Shown: positions 1 through 5,265, numbered from the stretch's first letter. The stretch: DNA of 5,265 bases from Rubrivivax sp. (GCA_004211235.1 SEEY01000326.1:1-5265), one strand, 5' to 3'. Program-made: numbers and translations. The notes: generated from the letters alone by a model not told the origin.

Positions 1-131
1 ACCCAGGCGAACCAGGCGACGCCGATACCCATGCAGCCGAAGCTTTCGCAGCGGATGCGCCAGATGGCCAGCACGCCGGCCATCAGCGCCAACACCAGTG
101 CGCCATGCGCGGCGACGAGAAACCTAGCCAT
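1..131 (-). CDS. Small membrane protein of unknown function, N-terminal part only
   Basis: An open frame on the minus strand begins with ATG at 129-131 and runs off the left edge, so only the first 43 codons are visible. The peptide starts MARFLVAAHGALVLAL and carries one clear hydrophobic segment at about residues 4-24, followed by a short basic stretch with Arg and two Cys (WRIRCESFGCMG) and then a second hydrophobic, Trp-rich stretch that continues out of the window. This looks like a small inner-membrane protein. The frame is closed upstream by a TAG in the region 132-240, and no other ATG or GTG lies in between, so this ATG is the only good start; no strong Shine-Dalgarno sequence precedes it. 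I do not recognise the family and assign no function. It is divergent from the FKBP gene. Confidence 0.55.
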   Translation of the reverse strand, partial: MARFLVAAHGALVLALMAGVLAIWRIRCESFGCMGIGVAWFAW

Positions 132-315
132 GCAGGACCCGGGTCGAAGACCGGCCTGCCGGCCAACGGCCAGAACATGCTGAGTGACGGCGACGGCGCA
201 TGCAGCGAGCCTAACCAGTTCCTCCCGGTCCTAATGAGGCGCTGCGACGTGAACACCGGTTGAAGAGCCCGCGGCGACAATCCCGCCTTTTCCGCAACAG
301 CTCAAGGATTCCCCC

Positions 316-1038
316 ATGAACACCACGCCCACCGGCCTTCAGTTCGAAGACACCGTCGCCGGCGACGGCAAGCAGGCCGCAGCCGGCCAGGACGTCACCG
401 TGCACTACACCGGCTGGCTCTGGGTCGACGGCGCCCGCACGACCAAGTTCGACTCCAGCAAGGACCGCAACGACCCCTTCGAGTTCGAGCTCGGCGCCGG
501 CATGGTCATCAAGGGCTGGGACGAAGGCGTGCAGGGCATGAAGATCGGCGGCAAACGCACGCTGATCATCCCGGCCGCGCTGGGCTATGGCGCCCGCGGC
601 GCCGGCGGCGTGATTCCGCCGAATGCGACGCTGTGCTTCGACGTCGAGCTGCTCGGCGTGGCCGGTGGCCCCGAGGCCGTGCAACTGAACCTGCAGACCG
701 CCTCCAGCGGCCTGCAATACGAGGACCGCGTCGTGGGTGACGGCGCCGAGGCCGCCAAGGGCCAGCGCGTGTCGGTGCACTACACGGGTTGGCTCTACAA
801 GGACGGCCTGCGCGGCAAGAAGTTCGACTCCAGCAAGGACCGCGGCCAGCCGTTCAAGTTCCGCCTCGGCGGCGGCGAAGTCATCCAGGGCTGGGACGAA
901 GGCGTGCAGGGCATGAAGGTCGGTGGCACCCGCCTGCTGGTGCTGCCACCGGAGCTGGGCTACGGCGAGCACGGCGCGGGCGGCGTGATCCCGCCGAATG
1001 CGACGCTGCTGTTCGAGGTGGAACTGCTGGCGGTCTGA
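316..1038 (+). CDS. Tandem two-domain FKBP-type peptidyl-prolyl cis-trans isomerase
   Basis: Predicted protein-folding enzyme that isomerises Xaa-Pro peptide bonds. The 240-residue product is two full FKBP domains joined by a short linker: domain 1 at about residues 6-115, linker 116-130, domain 2 at 131-240. No signal peptide or membrane segment is present, so it should be cytosolic. By family knowledge (human FKBP12 pocket), the active-site residues are present in both copies: Tyr31/156, Phe45-Asp46/Phe170-Asp171, Phe55/180, Val64-Ile65/Val189-Ile190, Trp68/193, Tyr91/216 and Phe108/233. The His87 position of FKBP12 is Ala in both (96 and 221), and Ile90 is Val. Both domains therefore look catalytically competent. 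Bacterial cytosolic FKBPs of this type are usually one domain of 110-120 residues, so this is a doubled version. An AAGGA ribosome binding site at 304-308, 7 nt before the ATG, supports the start. The stop lies 3 bp from the stop of the converging GGDEF-EAL gene. Confidence 0.95.
   Translation: MNTTPTGLQFEDTVAGDGKQAAAGQDVTVHYTGWLWVDGARTTKFDSSKDRNDPFEFELGAGMVIKGWDEGVQGMKIGGKRTLIIPAALGYGARGAGGVIPPNATLCFDVELLGVAGGPEAVQLNLQTASSGLQYEDRVVGDGAEAAKGQRVSVHYTGWLYKDGLRGKKFDSSKDRGQPFKFRLGGGEVIQGWDEGVQGMKVGGTRLLVLPPELGYGEHGAGGVIPPNATLLFEVELLAV
331..1035 (+). repeat. Internal tandem duplication of the FKBP domain
   Basis: The segments 331-660 and 706-1035 encode the two FKBP domains and align without any gap at an offset of 375 bp (125 codons). 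By my count 77 of 110 residues are identical. The strongest DNA identity lies in three blocks: 445-468 against 820-843 (24 of 24 bases), 514-543 against 889-918 (30 of 30) and 604-633 against 979-1008 (29 of 30). The linker 661-705 is unique. Confidence 0.92.
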
Positions 1039-1041
1039 CGC

Positions 1042-3426
1042 TCAGAAGTCGCTGCCGAACATCGTGCTGCGCGCCCCGAGCTGCGTCAGCCGCCACGGCA
1101 TGATGCGCGAATCGACATCGTCGACCGGCCCGGTGACCGGCCGGCCGGCGAGCCAGTCCCGCAGCTTGGGCAGCGGCATGGGCCGCGCGACGAGGTAGCC
1201 CTGGACCTCGTCGCAGCGGATGTCCCGGATGATGGCGAGCTCGCGCTCGGTCTCCACGCCCTCGGCCACCGTGCGCATGCCCAGCACCCCGGCCATGCGG
1301 ACGATGGTCTTGACGATGGCCCGCGCATCGGCGTGCTCGGTGAGCGACCGCACGAAGGAGCGATCGATCTTCAGCGTGTGGAAGGGGAAGGCGCGCAGAT
1401 AGGCGAGCGACGAGAAGCCGGTGCCGAAGTCGTCCAGCGCGACCTGCACGCCCAGCTCGCGCAGCGCATGCAGGCGGCGCAGCGCGCCCTGGGCGTCTTC
1501 CAGCATCAGCGACTCGGTCACCTCCAGGTGCAGCAGCGACGGCTGCAGGCCCGCACGGGACAGCACGCGCTGCACGCTGTCCACGAAGCCCGGCTCCATC
1601 AGCTGGAGCGGTGACACATTGACCGCCACGCTCAGGCCCGGCAGCTCGCGCACGGCCAGGCAGGCATGGTGCAGCGCCAGGGCGCCGAGTTCGTGGATGA
1701 GGCCGCAGCGTTCCGCCGCCGGTATGAACTCTCCAGGCGAGATCGAGCCCAGCACCGGATGCTCCCAGCGCATCAGCGCCTCCACGCCCAGGGCACCGAG
1801 GGTTTGCGCATCGACCTTGGGCTGGAAATGCAGCTCGAACTGGCGCTGCTCCAGGCCTTCGCGCAGGGCCTGCTCGACGGTATTCATGCGCCGGCTGGCC
1901 GCGCCCAGCGAGCTGGCATAGACGACGCTGCGACCCCGGCCCGAACGCTTGGCGTCGTACAGCGCGAGGTCGGCGTTGACCATCAGGTCCTCGACGTTGG
2001 CGACGCCGGCATCCAGCCGCGCCAGGCCGATGCTGGCGCCGACATGCACGCGCTTGGCGCCCATCTCGATGGGCTGGCTGAGCCTGTCGATGATGAGGGC
2101 CGCCATGGCCTGCGGCGCGCGCTGCGGCGACTCGCCCAGGCGCAGCATCGCGAACTCGTCGCCGCCCAGCCGGCCGACGAGGTCGCCCTCCTCCACGAGC
2201 GCCAGCAGCCGGCCCGCCACGACGCGCAGCACCTCGTCGCCGGCGGAATGCCCCGAGCTGTCGTTGACCCCCTTGAAGTGGTCCAGATCGATGGACAGCA
2301 GCCAGCCCGGGCGGCCCAGCGCCATGGCGGCCTGGGCCGCGTTCATCAGGCTGCGGCGGTTCGCCAGGCCGGTCAGTGCGTCCTGCTCAGCCTGCATGCG
2401 CAGCTGGTTTTCGAACCGCTGGGCCTCGGTGATGTCGGCGATCACGCCGCGCCAGCCGCCGCCGGCGCTACCGTCCGCGGCGGCGATGGGCTTGGCGCTC
2501 AGTGCCCACCAGCGCGCGTGCTCGCCACGGCCGAGCTGCAGCTTGATGTCGCGGAACGGCCGCCCCAGTGCCCAGGCGGCCAGCAGCGGCCCGGCCTGCT
2601 GGGAGCGGCTGGCAAACCATTGCGGCAGCTTCACGTTGCCCAGCCCGTCGTCGGCAACGCCCATCAGGCTGGCGAGCCGCGGCGAACGGTGCACGAGATG
2701 CCCGGCGGCGTCGGTCTCCCAGAGCGCGTCACTCGCGTTCTCTTCGAAGTCGCGCAGCAGCAGCGACACCACCTGCTGCTGGCGCGCCTGGAGGAAGCGC
2801 GCGCGCAGCAGCGAGGTCGACTGCCGCGCCAAGGCCATGGCCGCCAGCGAGACGACGGAGGCATAGCTCAGCAGCAGCACCGCCACCGCCACGAAGATCG
2901 GGTCGCCGGCCCGCCACAGCGCCACCAGCGCGCCCGCCACGATGAGCCAGCTGTAGACCAGGCTGGCCAGGGGCAGCATGGCCAGCGCAAAAGCACCGGC
3001 TCCGAGCATGCCGGTCACCAGCGTCGCGATCAGCACGCGTTCGGCCGGGGCGACCGGCGTGAACCACAAGGCGGCCGCCAGCCCCCAGCAGGCCCCGAGC
3101 GCGCCGGCATGCCAACTGCCCCGCCGGTAGCCTTTGGCCGACGCCATGCCGTCCGTGCGCCCGCGCCGCGCCCACCATCCGGCCATGCCCGCAGTGGCGA
3201 GCAGCAGCAGCAGGACGAGCCAGCCCACCAGCAAGACGCCGCCAACGTGTCGGACCGCCAGCCACACCAGGCCACCTGCCATCACGTTCGCCGCCATCAG
3301 CAGCGGCGTCAGCCTGGACAACTGGCCGAGATGCTCGGCACGAATACGGGCAGACTCCACGTCGCCATCAACGTAGAGTTCAAACGTCCTCCGCATCCGC
3401 TCCCAAATTCCCTCGGCCCGCGTCAT
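1042..3426 (-). CDS. Membrane-anchored PAS-GGDEF-EAL protein (diguanylate cyclase and cyclic di-GMP phosphodiesterase)
   Basis: This 794-residue signalling protein probably both makes cyclic di-GMP from GTP and hydrolyses it to pGpG. Domains in order: a short cytosolic N-terminus (1-40); about six membrane helices (roughly 41-58, 62-80, 107-123, 130-150, 153-171, 177-199) forming an integral-membrane input domain I cannot assign to a named MASE type; a PAS-like domain (about 222-340) ending in the usual DIT-containing exit; GGDEF (about 347-505); EAL (about 515-760). The cyclase motif is intact (Gly421 to Phe425) with metal/substrate residues in DLDHFKGVND (380-389). The inhibitory RxxD site reads EEGD (412-415), lacking the Arg. 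The EAL domain keeps Glu549 of EAL, Asn603, Glu638, Asp665-Asp666, Lys686, Glu722 and Gln742, so it should be active. The ATG at 3424-3426 has only a weak GAAAG upstream; ATG at codon 11 is an alternative start with no better site. It is divergent from the PilZ gene, suggesting a shared pathway. Confidence 0.95.
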   Translation of the reverse strand: MTRAEGIWERMRRTFELYVDGDVESARIRAEHLGQLSRLTPLLMAANVMAGGLVWLAVRHVGGVLLVGWLVLLLLLATAGMAGWWARRGRTDGMASAKGYRRGSWHAGALGACWGLAAALWFTPVAPAERVLIATLVTGMLGAGAFALAMLPLASLVYSWLIVAGALVALWRAGDPIFVAVAVLLLSYASVVSLAAMALARQSTSLLRARFLQARQQQVVSLLLRDFEENASDALWETDAAGHLVHRSPRLASLMGVADDGLGNVKLPQWFASRSQQAGPLLAAWALGRPFRDIKLQLGRGEHARWWALSAKPIAAADGSAGGGWRGVIADITEAQRFENQLRMQAEQDALTGLANRRSLMNAAQAAMALGRPGWLLSIDLDHFKGVNDSSGHSAGDEVLRVVAGRLLALVEEGDLVGRLGGDEFAMLRLGESPQRAPQAMAALIIDRLSQPIEMGAKRVHVGASIGLARLDAGVANVEDLMVNADLALYDAKRSGRGRSVVYASSLGAASRRMNTVEQALREGLEQRQFELHFQPKVDAQTLGALGVEALMRWEHPVLGSISPGEFIPAAERCGLIHELGALALHHACLAVRELPGLSVAVNVSPLQLMEPGFVDSVQRVLSRAGLQPSLLHLEVTESLMLEDAQGALRRLHALRELGVQVALDDFGTGFSSLAYLRAFPFHTLKIDRSFVRSLTEHADARAIVKTIVRMAGVLGMRTVAEGVETERELAIIRDIRCDEVQGYLVARPMPLPKLRDWLAGRPVTGPVDDVDSRIMPWRLTQLGARSTMFGSDF

Positions 3427-3445
3427 GGGTGCGCTTTCAGCTGTA

Positions 3446-3478
3446 ATCGCTCTTGTATCGTTGCATCGTAGCGAGCGA
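3446..3478. repeat. Short direct and inverted repeats in the divergent region, possible operator
   Basis: Two adjacent octamers, ATCGTTGC (3457-3464) and ATCGTAGC (3465-3472), match at 7 of 8 positions, and a partial third copy, ATCGCTC, lies at 3446-3452. The block is bracketed by the inverted pair TCGCTC (3447-3452) and GAGCGA (3473-3478) with a 20-bp spacer. Such an arrangement can be a regulator binding site placed between divergent genes, but the repeats are short and could be chance. Confidence 0.25.
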
Positions 3479-3546
3479 CTTCACCAACACGTCATGCGAA
3501 GCTGGTCTTCTGCGTGTCGTTTGCATCATCCGGCTGCCACTTGAAT

Positions 3547-3550
3547 GGAG
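3547..3550 (+). promoter_or_regulatory. Ribosome binding site deciding the PilZ start
   Basis: GGAG at 3547-3550 lies 9 nt before the ATG at 3560. The earlier in-frame ATG at 3545 overlaps this site and has no purine-rich sequence of its own upstream, so 3560 is the better start. Confidence 0.6.
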
Positions 3551-3559
3551 TTCATCGAC

Positions 3560-3979
3560 ATGTCCGTGACCGACCAACGCCGCTCCCCCCGCGTCGAGTT
3601 CTTCCTGGTACCGGAAGAACATGAGCAGTTGCCGGTCTGGGTGATCAAGCCCGAAGGCCTGTCGAATGCTCGCGGCGGGGTCGTCGTCAACCTCAGCGAG
3701 GCCGGCCTGCAGATCCTTGCCTCGGCCGAGCCGCCACTGGACGCGCTGCACTACGAGCTGCGCCTGTTGCTCGGCGAGGAAGACGGCGTGCCCCTGTTCA
3801 GCGCCGACGTGCGGCGCGTCTGGAGCCGGCCCCTGAGCCAGCTCGTGCAGCTCAGCGGTTTCGAATTCGAGTCGCCCAACTCCGAGGCCGAGGAATTCCT
3901 GATGGCCCAGACGGCGCAGATCACGGCGCGCAAGTGGGTGCGCTGCGTGCTCGTGGAGCGCATGACGGCGCTGGCCTAA
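3560..3979 (+). CDS. PilZ-domain protein, likely cyclic di-GMP receptor
   Basis: A 139-residue soluble protein (144 if the ATG at 3545 is used). The two signature motifs that bind cyclic di-GMP in PilZ domains are both present and correctly ordered. RxxxR is seen as RRSPR, residues 7-11 of the 139-residue form, and the (D/N)xSxxG motif as NLSEAG, residues 44-49. Between and after them is the alternating hydrophobic pattern expected of a PilZ beta-barrel, and the protein ends in a helical-looking tail from about residue 110. No signal peptide, membrane segment or output domain is attached, so it should act as a stand-alone cytosolic receptor that passes on the signal by contact with a partner I cannot name. 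Its divergent neighbour is a cyclic di-GMP turnover enzyme, which strengthens the reading. A strong hairpin follows the stop by 11 nt. Confidence 0.88.
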   Translation: MSVTDQRRSPRVEFFLVPEEHEQLPVWVIKPEGLSNARGGVVVNLSEAGLQILASAEPPLDALHYELRLLLGEEDGVPLFSADVRRVWSRPLSQLVQLSGFEFESPNSEAEEFLMAQTAQITARKWVRCVLVERMTALA

Positions 3980-3990
3980 CTGCTGGGGCC

Positions 3991-4015
3991 TCGTCCAGGG
4001 CCCGGCCCTGGACGA
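3991..4015 (+). terminator. Strong hairpin after the PilZ gene, possible terminator
   Basis: A perfect 11-bp inverted repeat, TCGTCCAGGGC (3991-4001) and GCCCTGGACGA (4005-4015), encloses a 3-nt loop and starts 11 nt after the PilZ stop. There is no T-run after it, so it is not a canonical intrinsic terminator. In a GC-rich genome it may still end or attenuate transcription, stabilise the PilZ transcript end, or be part of the leader of the next gene. Confidence 0.5.
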
Positions 4016-4033
4016 TCCCGCGAGGGGACCGCG

Positions 4034-4075
4034 ATGCACGGCGGCCCTCTGGCGAGCGGCACGGGACTGGGTTAG
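4034..4075 (+). CDS. Possible 13-residue leader peptide upstream of the MgtC-family gene
   Basis: ATG at 4034 is preceded at good spacing (6 nt) by a strong ribosome binding site, AGGGGA within 4023-4028. It opens a 13-codon frame (MHGGPLASGTGLG) ending in TAG at 4073-4075. That stop is one base before the GTG at 4077, which opens the extended frame of the MgtC-family gene, an arrangement that would allow translational coupling. The ribosome binding site can pair with TCCC at 4016-4019. Such a short frame can arise by chance; I rate it as a candidate only. Confidence 0.22.
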   Translation: MHGGPLASGTGLG

Positions 4076-4083
4076 CGTGCCCG

Positions 4084-4100
4084 CGGGGCGCCTCGCCCTG
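4084..4100 (+). promoter_or_regulatory. GC-rich hairpin just before the MgtC-family start
   Basis: A 7-bp stem (4084-4090 with 4094-4100, one G-T pair) closes on the 3-nt loop CCT and ends 15 nt before the ATG at 4116. It could affect ribosome access to that start, which lacks a visible Shine-Dalgarno sequence. Alternatively it is merely coding sequence if the GTG at 4077 is the true start. Confidence 0.25.
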
Positions 4101-4115
4101 CGACGCGACCCGCCC

Positions 4116-4868
4116 ATGCTCGAACCCGACCACCTGCTGCGCTACTGGATCGACAGCCAATGGGCCGCCAACGTGCTGATGCTGATGCATCTGCTGGGTG
4201 CCATGGTGCTGGGGCTGCTGCTCGGCTATGAGCGGGCCTATCACGGTCGTGCCGCGGGCATGCGCACCTATGCGCTGGTCTGCATGGCGTCCTGCGCGGT
4301 GACCATCCTGGTCGGCTACCCGGAGCAATGGTTCGGTGGCCACGTGGCCGGCGGGGCGCTGCCGCCGTTCACCGACCCGACCCGCGTCATCCAGGGCGTC
4401 GTGACGGGCATCGGCTTCCTGTGCGCCGGCGTCATCATGCGCGAGGGCATGAACATCTCGGGCCTGACGACCGCCGCCTCGATGTGGGCGGCGTCCGCCA
4501 TCGGCATCGTGCTCGGCATGGGCTTCTACTTCGCGGCCATCGCGCTGACGCTGCTGTGCGCCGCGCTGATGATGTGGGGCGCCCGACTGGAAAGCCGCCT
4601 GCCCTCGCACCCGGCCATCGCCGTGACGCTGCGCGGCGAGCCGGGCCGGCGTTTCACCCAGGCCGAACTGGCCGAATTCGCCGATGGCCTGGGCTTCCGC
4701 TTCGCGCCCGGCTCACTGAGCATTGAGAAGCAGGCCGACCATGAGGAGTGGCGCTTCGTCTGCACGGCCAAGCAGAACTTTAAGAGCCAGACGCTGTGCC
4801 GCTTCACCGGCCGGCTGCACGAGCTGCCTGGCGTGGCCGGCTACCGCGTGACCCACGCGCGCAACTGA
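4116..4868 (+). CDS. MgtC/SapB-family inner-membrane protein
   Basis: A 250-residue membrane protein of the MgtC/SapB family. The hallmark segments are all present: GYERAYHGRAAGMRT (37-51, the family's GLER...AGLRT block), RVIQGVVTGIGFLCAG (90-105, usually GFLGAG, here with Cys103), and GLTTAASMW followed by AASAIGIVLGMG (116-136). Hydrophobic segments lie at about 18-38, 52-67, 92-108, 119-135 and 137-155, giving roughly five membrane helices. A soluble C-terminal domain of about 85 residues (166-250) follows, as in longer family members. In pathogens MgtC supports growth in low magnesium and inside macrophages by acting on ATP synthase; whether this homologue does so is unknown, and no MgtB-type magnesium transporter is adjacent. 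ATG at 4116 gives the usual length, but it has no visible ribosome binding site; in-frame GTG at 4077 would add 13 polar residues. The stop is 10 bp from the converging map gene. Confidence 0.9.
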   Translation: MLEPDHLLRYWIDSQWAANVLMLMHLLGAMVLGLLLGYERAYHGRAAGMRTYALVCMASCAVTILVGYPEQWFGGHVAGGALPPFTDPTRVIQGVVTGIGFLCAGVIMREGMNISGLTTAASMWAASAIGIVLGMGFYFAAIALTLLCAALMMWGARLESRLPSHPAIAVTLRGEPGRRFTQAELAEFADGLGFRFAPGSLSIEKQADHEEWRFVCTAKQNFKSQTLCRFTGRLHELPGVAGYRVTHARN

Positions 4869-4878
4869 GGCGCGGCCT

Positions 4879-5265
4879 TCAGTCGATGGCGGGGTAATCG
4901 CCCAGGCCGTCCGGCCACGGCGTCAGGATCTCGAAGCCATCGGCCGTCACGGTCACCATGTGCTCCCACTGCGCCGACAGCGAGCGGTCTTTCGTGACCA
5001 CCGTCCAGCCGTCGTTGAGCTCGCGGATGCCTGCGGCGCCGGCGTTGATCATGGGCTCGATCGTGAAGATCATGCCCTCCTGCAACCGCAGGCCTTCGCC
5101 CGGCCAGCCGAAGTGGTTGACGTGCGGGTCGTCGTGATAGACGTCGCCAATGCCATGGCCGCCGTACTCGCGCACGACGCTGAAGCCGGCCGCGTGCGCG
5201 ACCGCCTGGATGGCATGGCCCACATCGCCTAACGTCGCACCCGGGCGCACCTGGCGGATGCCGGC
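4879..5265 (-). CDS. map: Type I methionine aminopeptidase, C-terminal part
   Basis: Removes the initiator methionine from new proteins in the cytosol. The visible 128 residues are the C-terminal half of the usual 250-270-residue enzyme; the start lies beyond the right edge. The frame is open through position 5265, with codons for AGIRQV preceding the RPGATLGD segment, so the GTG at 5248-5250 is internal and not a start. In partial numbering, the family motifs are YGGHGIG (34-40, metal-ligand His37), YHDDPHVNHFG (43-53, substrate-contacting His44), TIEPMIN (68-74, metal-ligand Glu70) and SLSAQWEHMV (95-104, metal-ligand Glu101). The two Asp metal ligands known for the family fall in the part outside the window. 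Compared with the E. coli enzyme, FHEEP is YHDDP and SAQYEH is SAQWEH, both conservative changes. It ends facing the MgtC-family gene. Confidence 0.95.
   Translation of the reverse strand, partial: AGIRQVRPGATLGDVGHAIQAVAHAAGFSVVREYGGHGIGDVYHDDPHVNHFGWPGEGLRLQEGMIFTIEPMINAGAAGIRELNDGWTVVTKDRSLSAQWEHMVTVTADGFEILTPWPDGLGDYPAID

Larger units (their letters stand above)
3427..3559. promoter_or_regulatory. Divergent intergenic control region between the GGDEF-EAL and PilZ genes
   Basis: This 133-bp gap separates two genes reading outward and must hold both start regions, unless either is expressed from further away. It is visibly less GC-rich than its surroundings. I looked for sigma-70 (-35/-10) and sigma-54 (GG-N10-GC) promoters on both strands. 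The best sigma-54-like match, on the minus strand near 3521-3540, has 12 rather than 10 bases between GG and GC and was not accepted. No confident promoter can be placed by eye. Confidence 0.5.

Noticed and set aside
151..173. CCGGC/GCCGG inverted repeats as a terminator or operator
   Set aside because: The arms are only 5 bp and of a kind very common in GC-rich DNA; there is no T-run and no clear relation to a gene end.
83..280. A 65-codon minus-strand frame overlapping the left-edge gene
   Set aside because: It has atypical composition (many Pro, Trp and Ser), no good ribosome binding site and no family resemblance; the overlapping frame with a membrane helix is more plausible.
260..281. 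Sigma-70 promoter for the FKBP gene from TTGAAG (260-265) and GACAAT (276-281)
   Set aside because: The spacer is only 10 bases, far short of 16-18, and no better-spaced partner was found for either element.
211..972. A 253-codon minus-strand frame with repeated [17 protein letters not shown] segments
   Set aside because: The repeats are the mirror image of the duplicated FKBP domains on the plus strand, so this is an antisense shadow, not a repeat protein.
1666..3471. A 601-codon open frame on the plus strand, antisense to the GGDEF-EAL gene
   Set aside because: It is rich in Gln, Arg, His and Ala with no recognisable domain, as expected for the antisense of a high-GC gene with G/C-ending codons. 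The opposite strand encodes an unmistakable PAS-GGDEF-EAL protein over the same span.
3521..3540. Sigma-54-like promoter on the minus strand (TGGCA ... TGCA)
   Set aside because: The spacing between the GG and GC elements is 12 bases instead of the required 10.
3921..4610. A 229-codon minus-strand frame spanning the PilZ end, the leader and part of the MgtC-family gene
   Set aside because: Its Arg-, Gln- and His-rich composition is typical of antisense frames in GC-rich DNA, and it overlaps two well-supported genes on the other strand.

Overview
This is a GC-rich chromosomal window, densely coded, from what looks like a proteobacterium. The codon bias (strong G/C at third positions), the cytosolic FKBP, the family make-up and the compact gene packing best fit a betaproteobacterium of the order Burkholderiales. 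That placement is inference, because there is no rRNA or other taxonomic marker here. I see no mobile element, CRISPR array, tRNA or rRNA gene.

Layout from left to right: (1) the N-terminal end of a small membrane protein on the minus strand, cut by the window edge; (2) a plus-strand gene for a cytosolic peptidyl-prolyl isomerase made of two complete FKBP domains in tandem (316-1038); (3) converging on it with a 3-bp gap, a large minus-strand gene (1042-3426) for a membrane-anchored PAS-GGDEF-EAL protein that looks able both to make and to break cyclic di-GMP; (4) a 133-bp divergent control region; (5) a plus-strand PilZ-domain protein (3560-3979), a likely cyclic di-GMP receptor; (6) a hairpin-rich 136-bp leader containing a possible 13-codon minigene; (7) a plus-strand MgtC/SapB-family membrane protein (4116-4868); (8) converging on that with a 10-bp gap, the C-terminal half of a type I methionine aminopeptidase on the minus strand, running off the right edge.

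Functionally, the centre of the window reads as a small cyclic di-GMP signalling module: the turnover enzyme and a PilZ receptor are transcribed divergently from one shared intergenic region. The FKBP and methionine aminopeptidase genes are protein-maturation functions that flank it without an obvious functional link. No wholly new system is evident. The points most worth a second look are the duplicated FKBP with silent-site identity between its halves, the enzyme/receptor pairing, and the leader in front of the MgtC-family gene.

The window has no gene-free stretch longer than about 185 bases. The gap at 132-315 holds the FKBP ribosome binding site and no convincing promoter that I can identify by eye.
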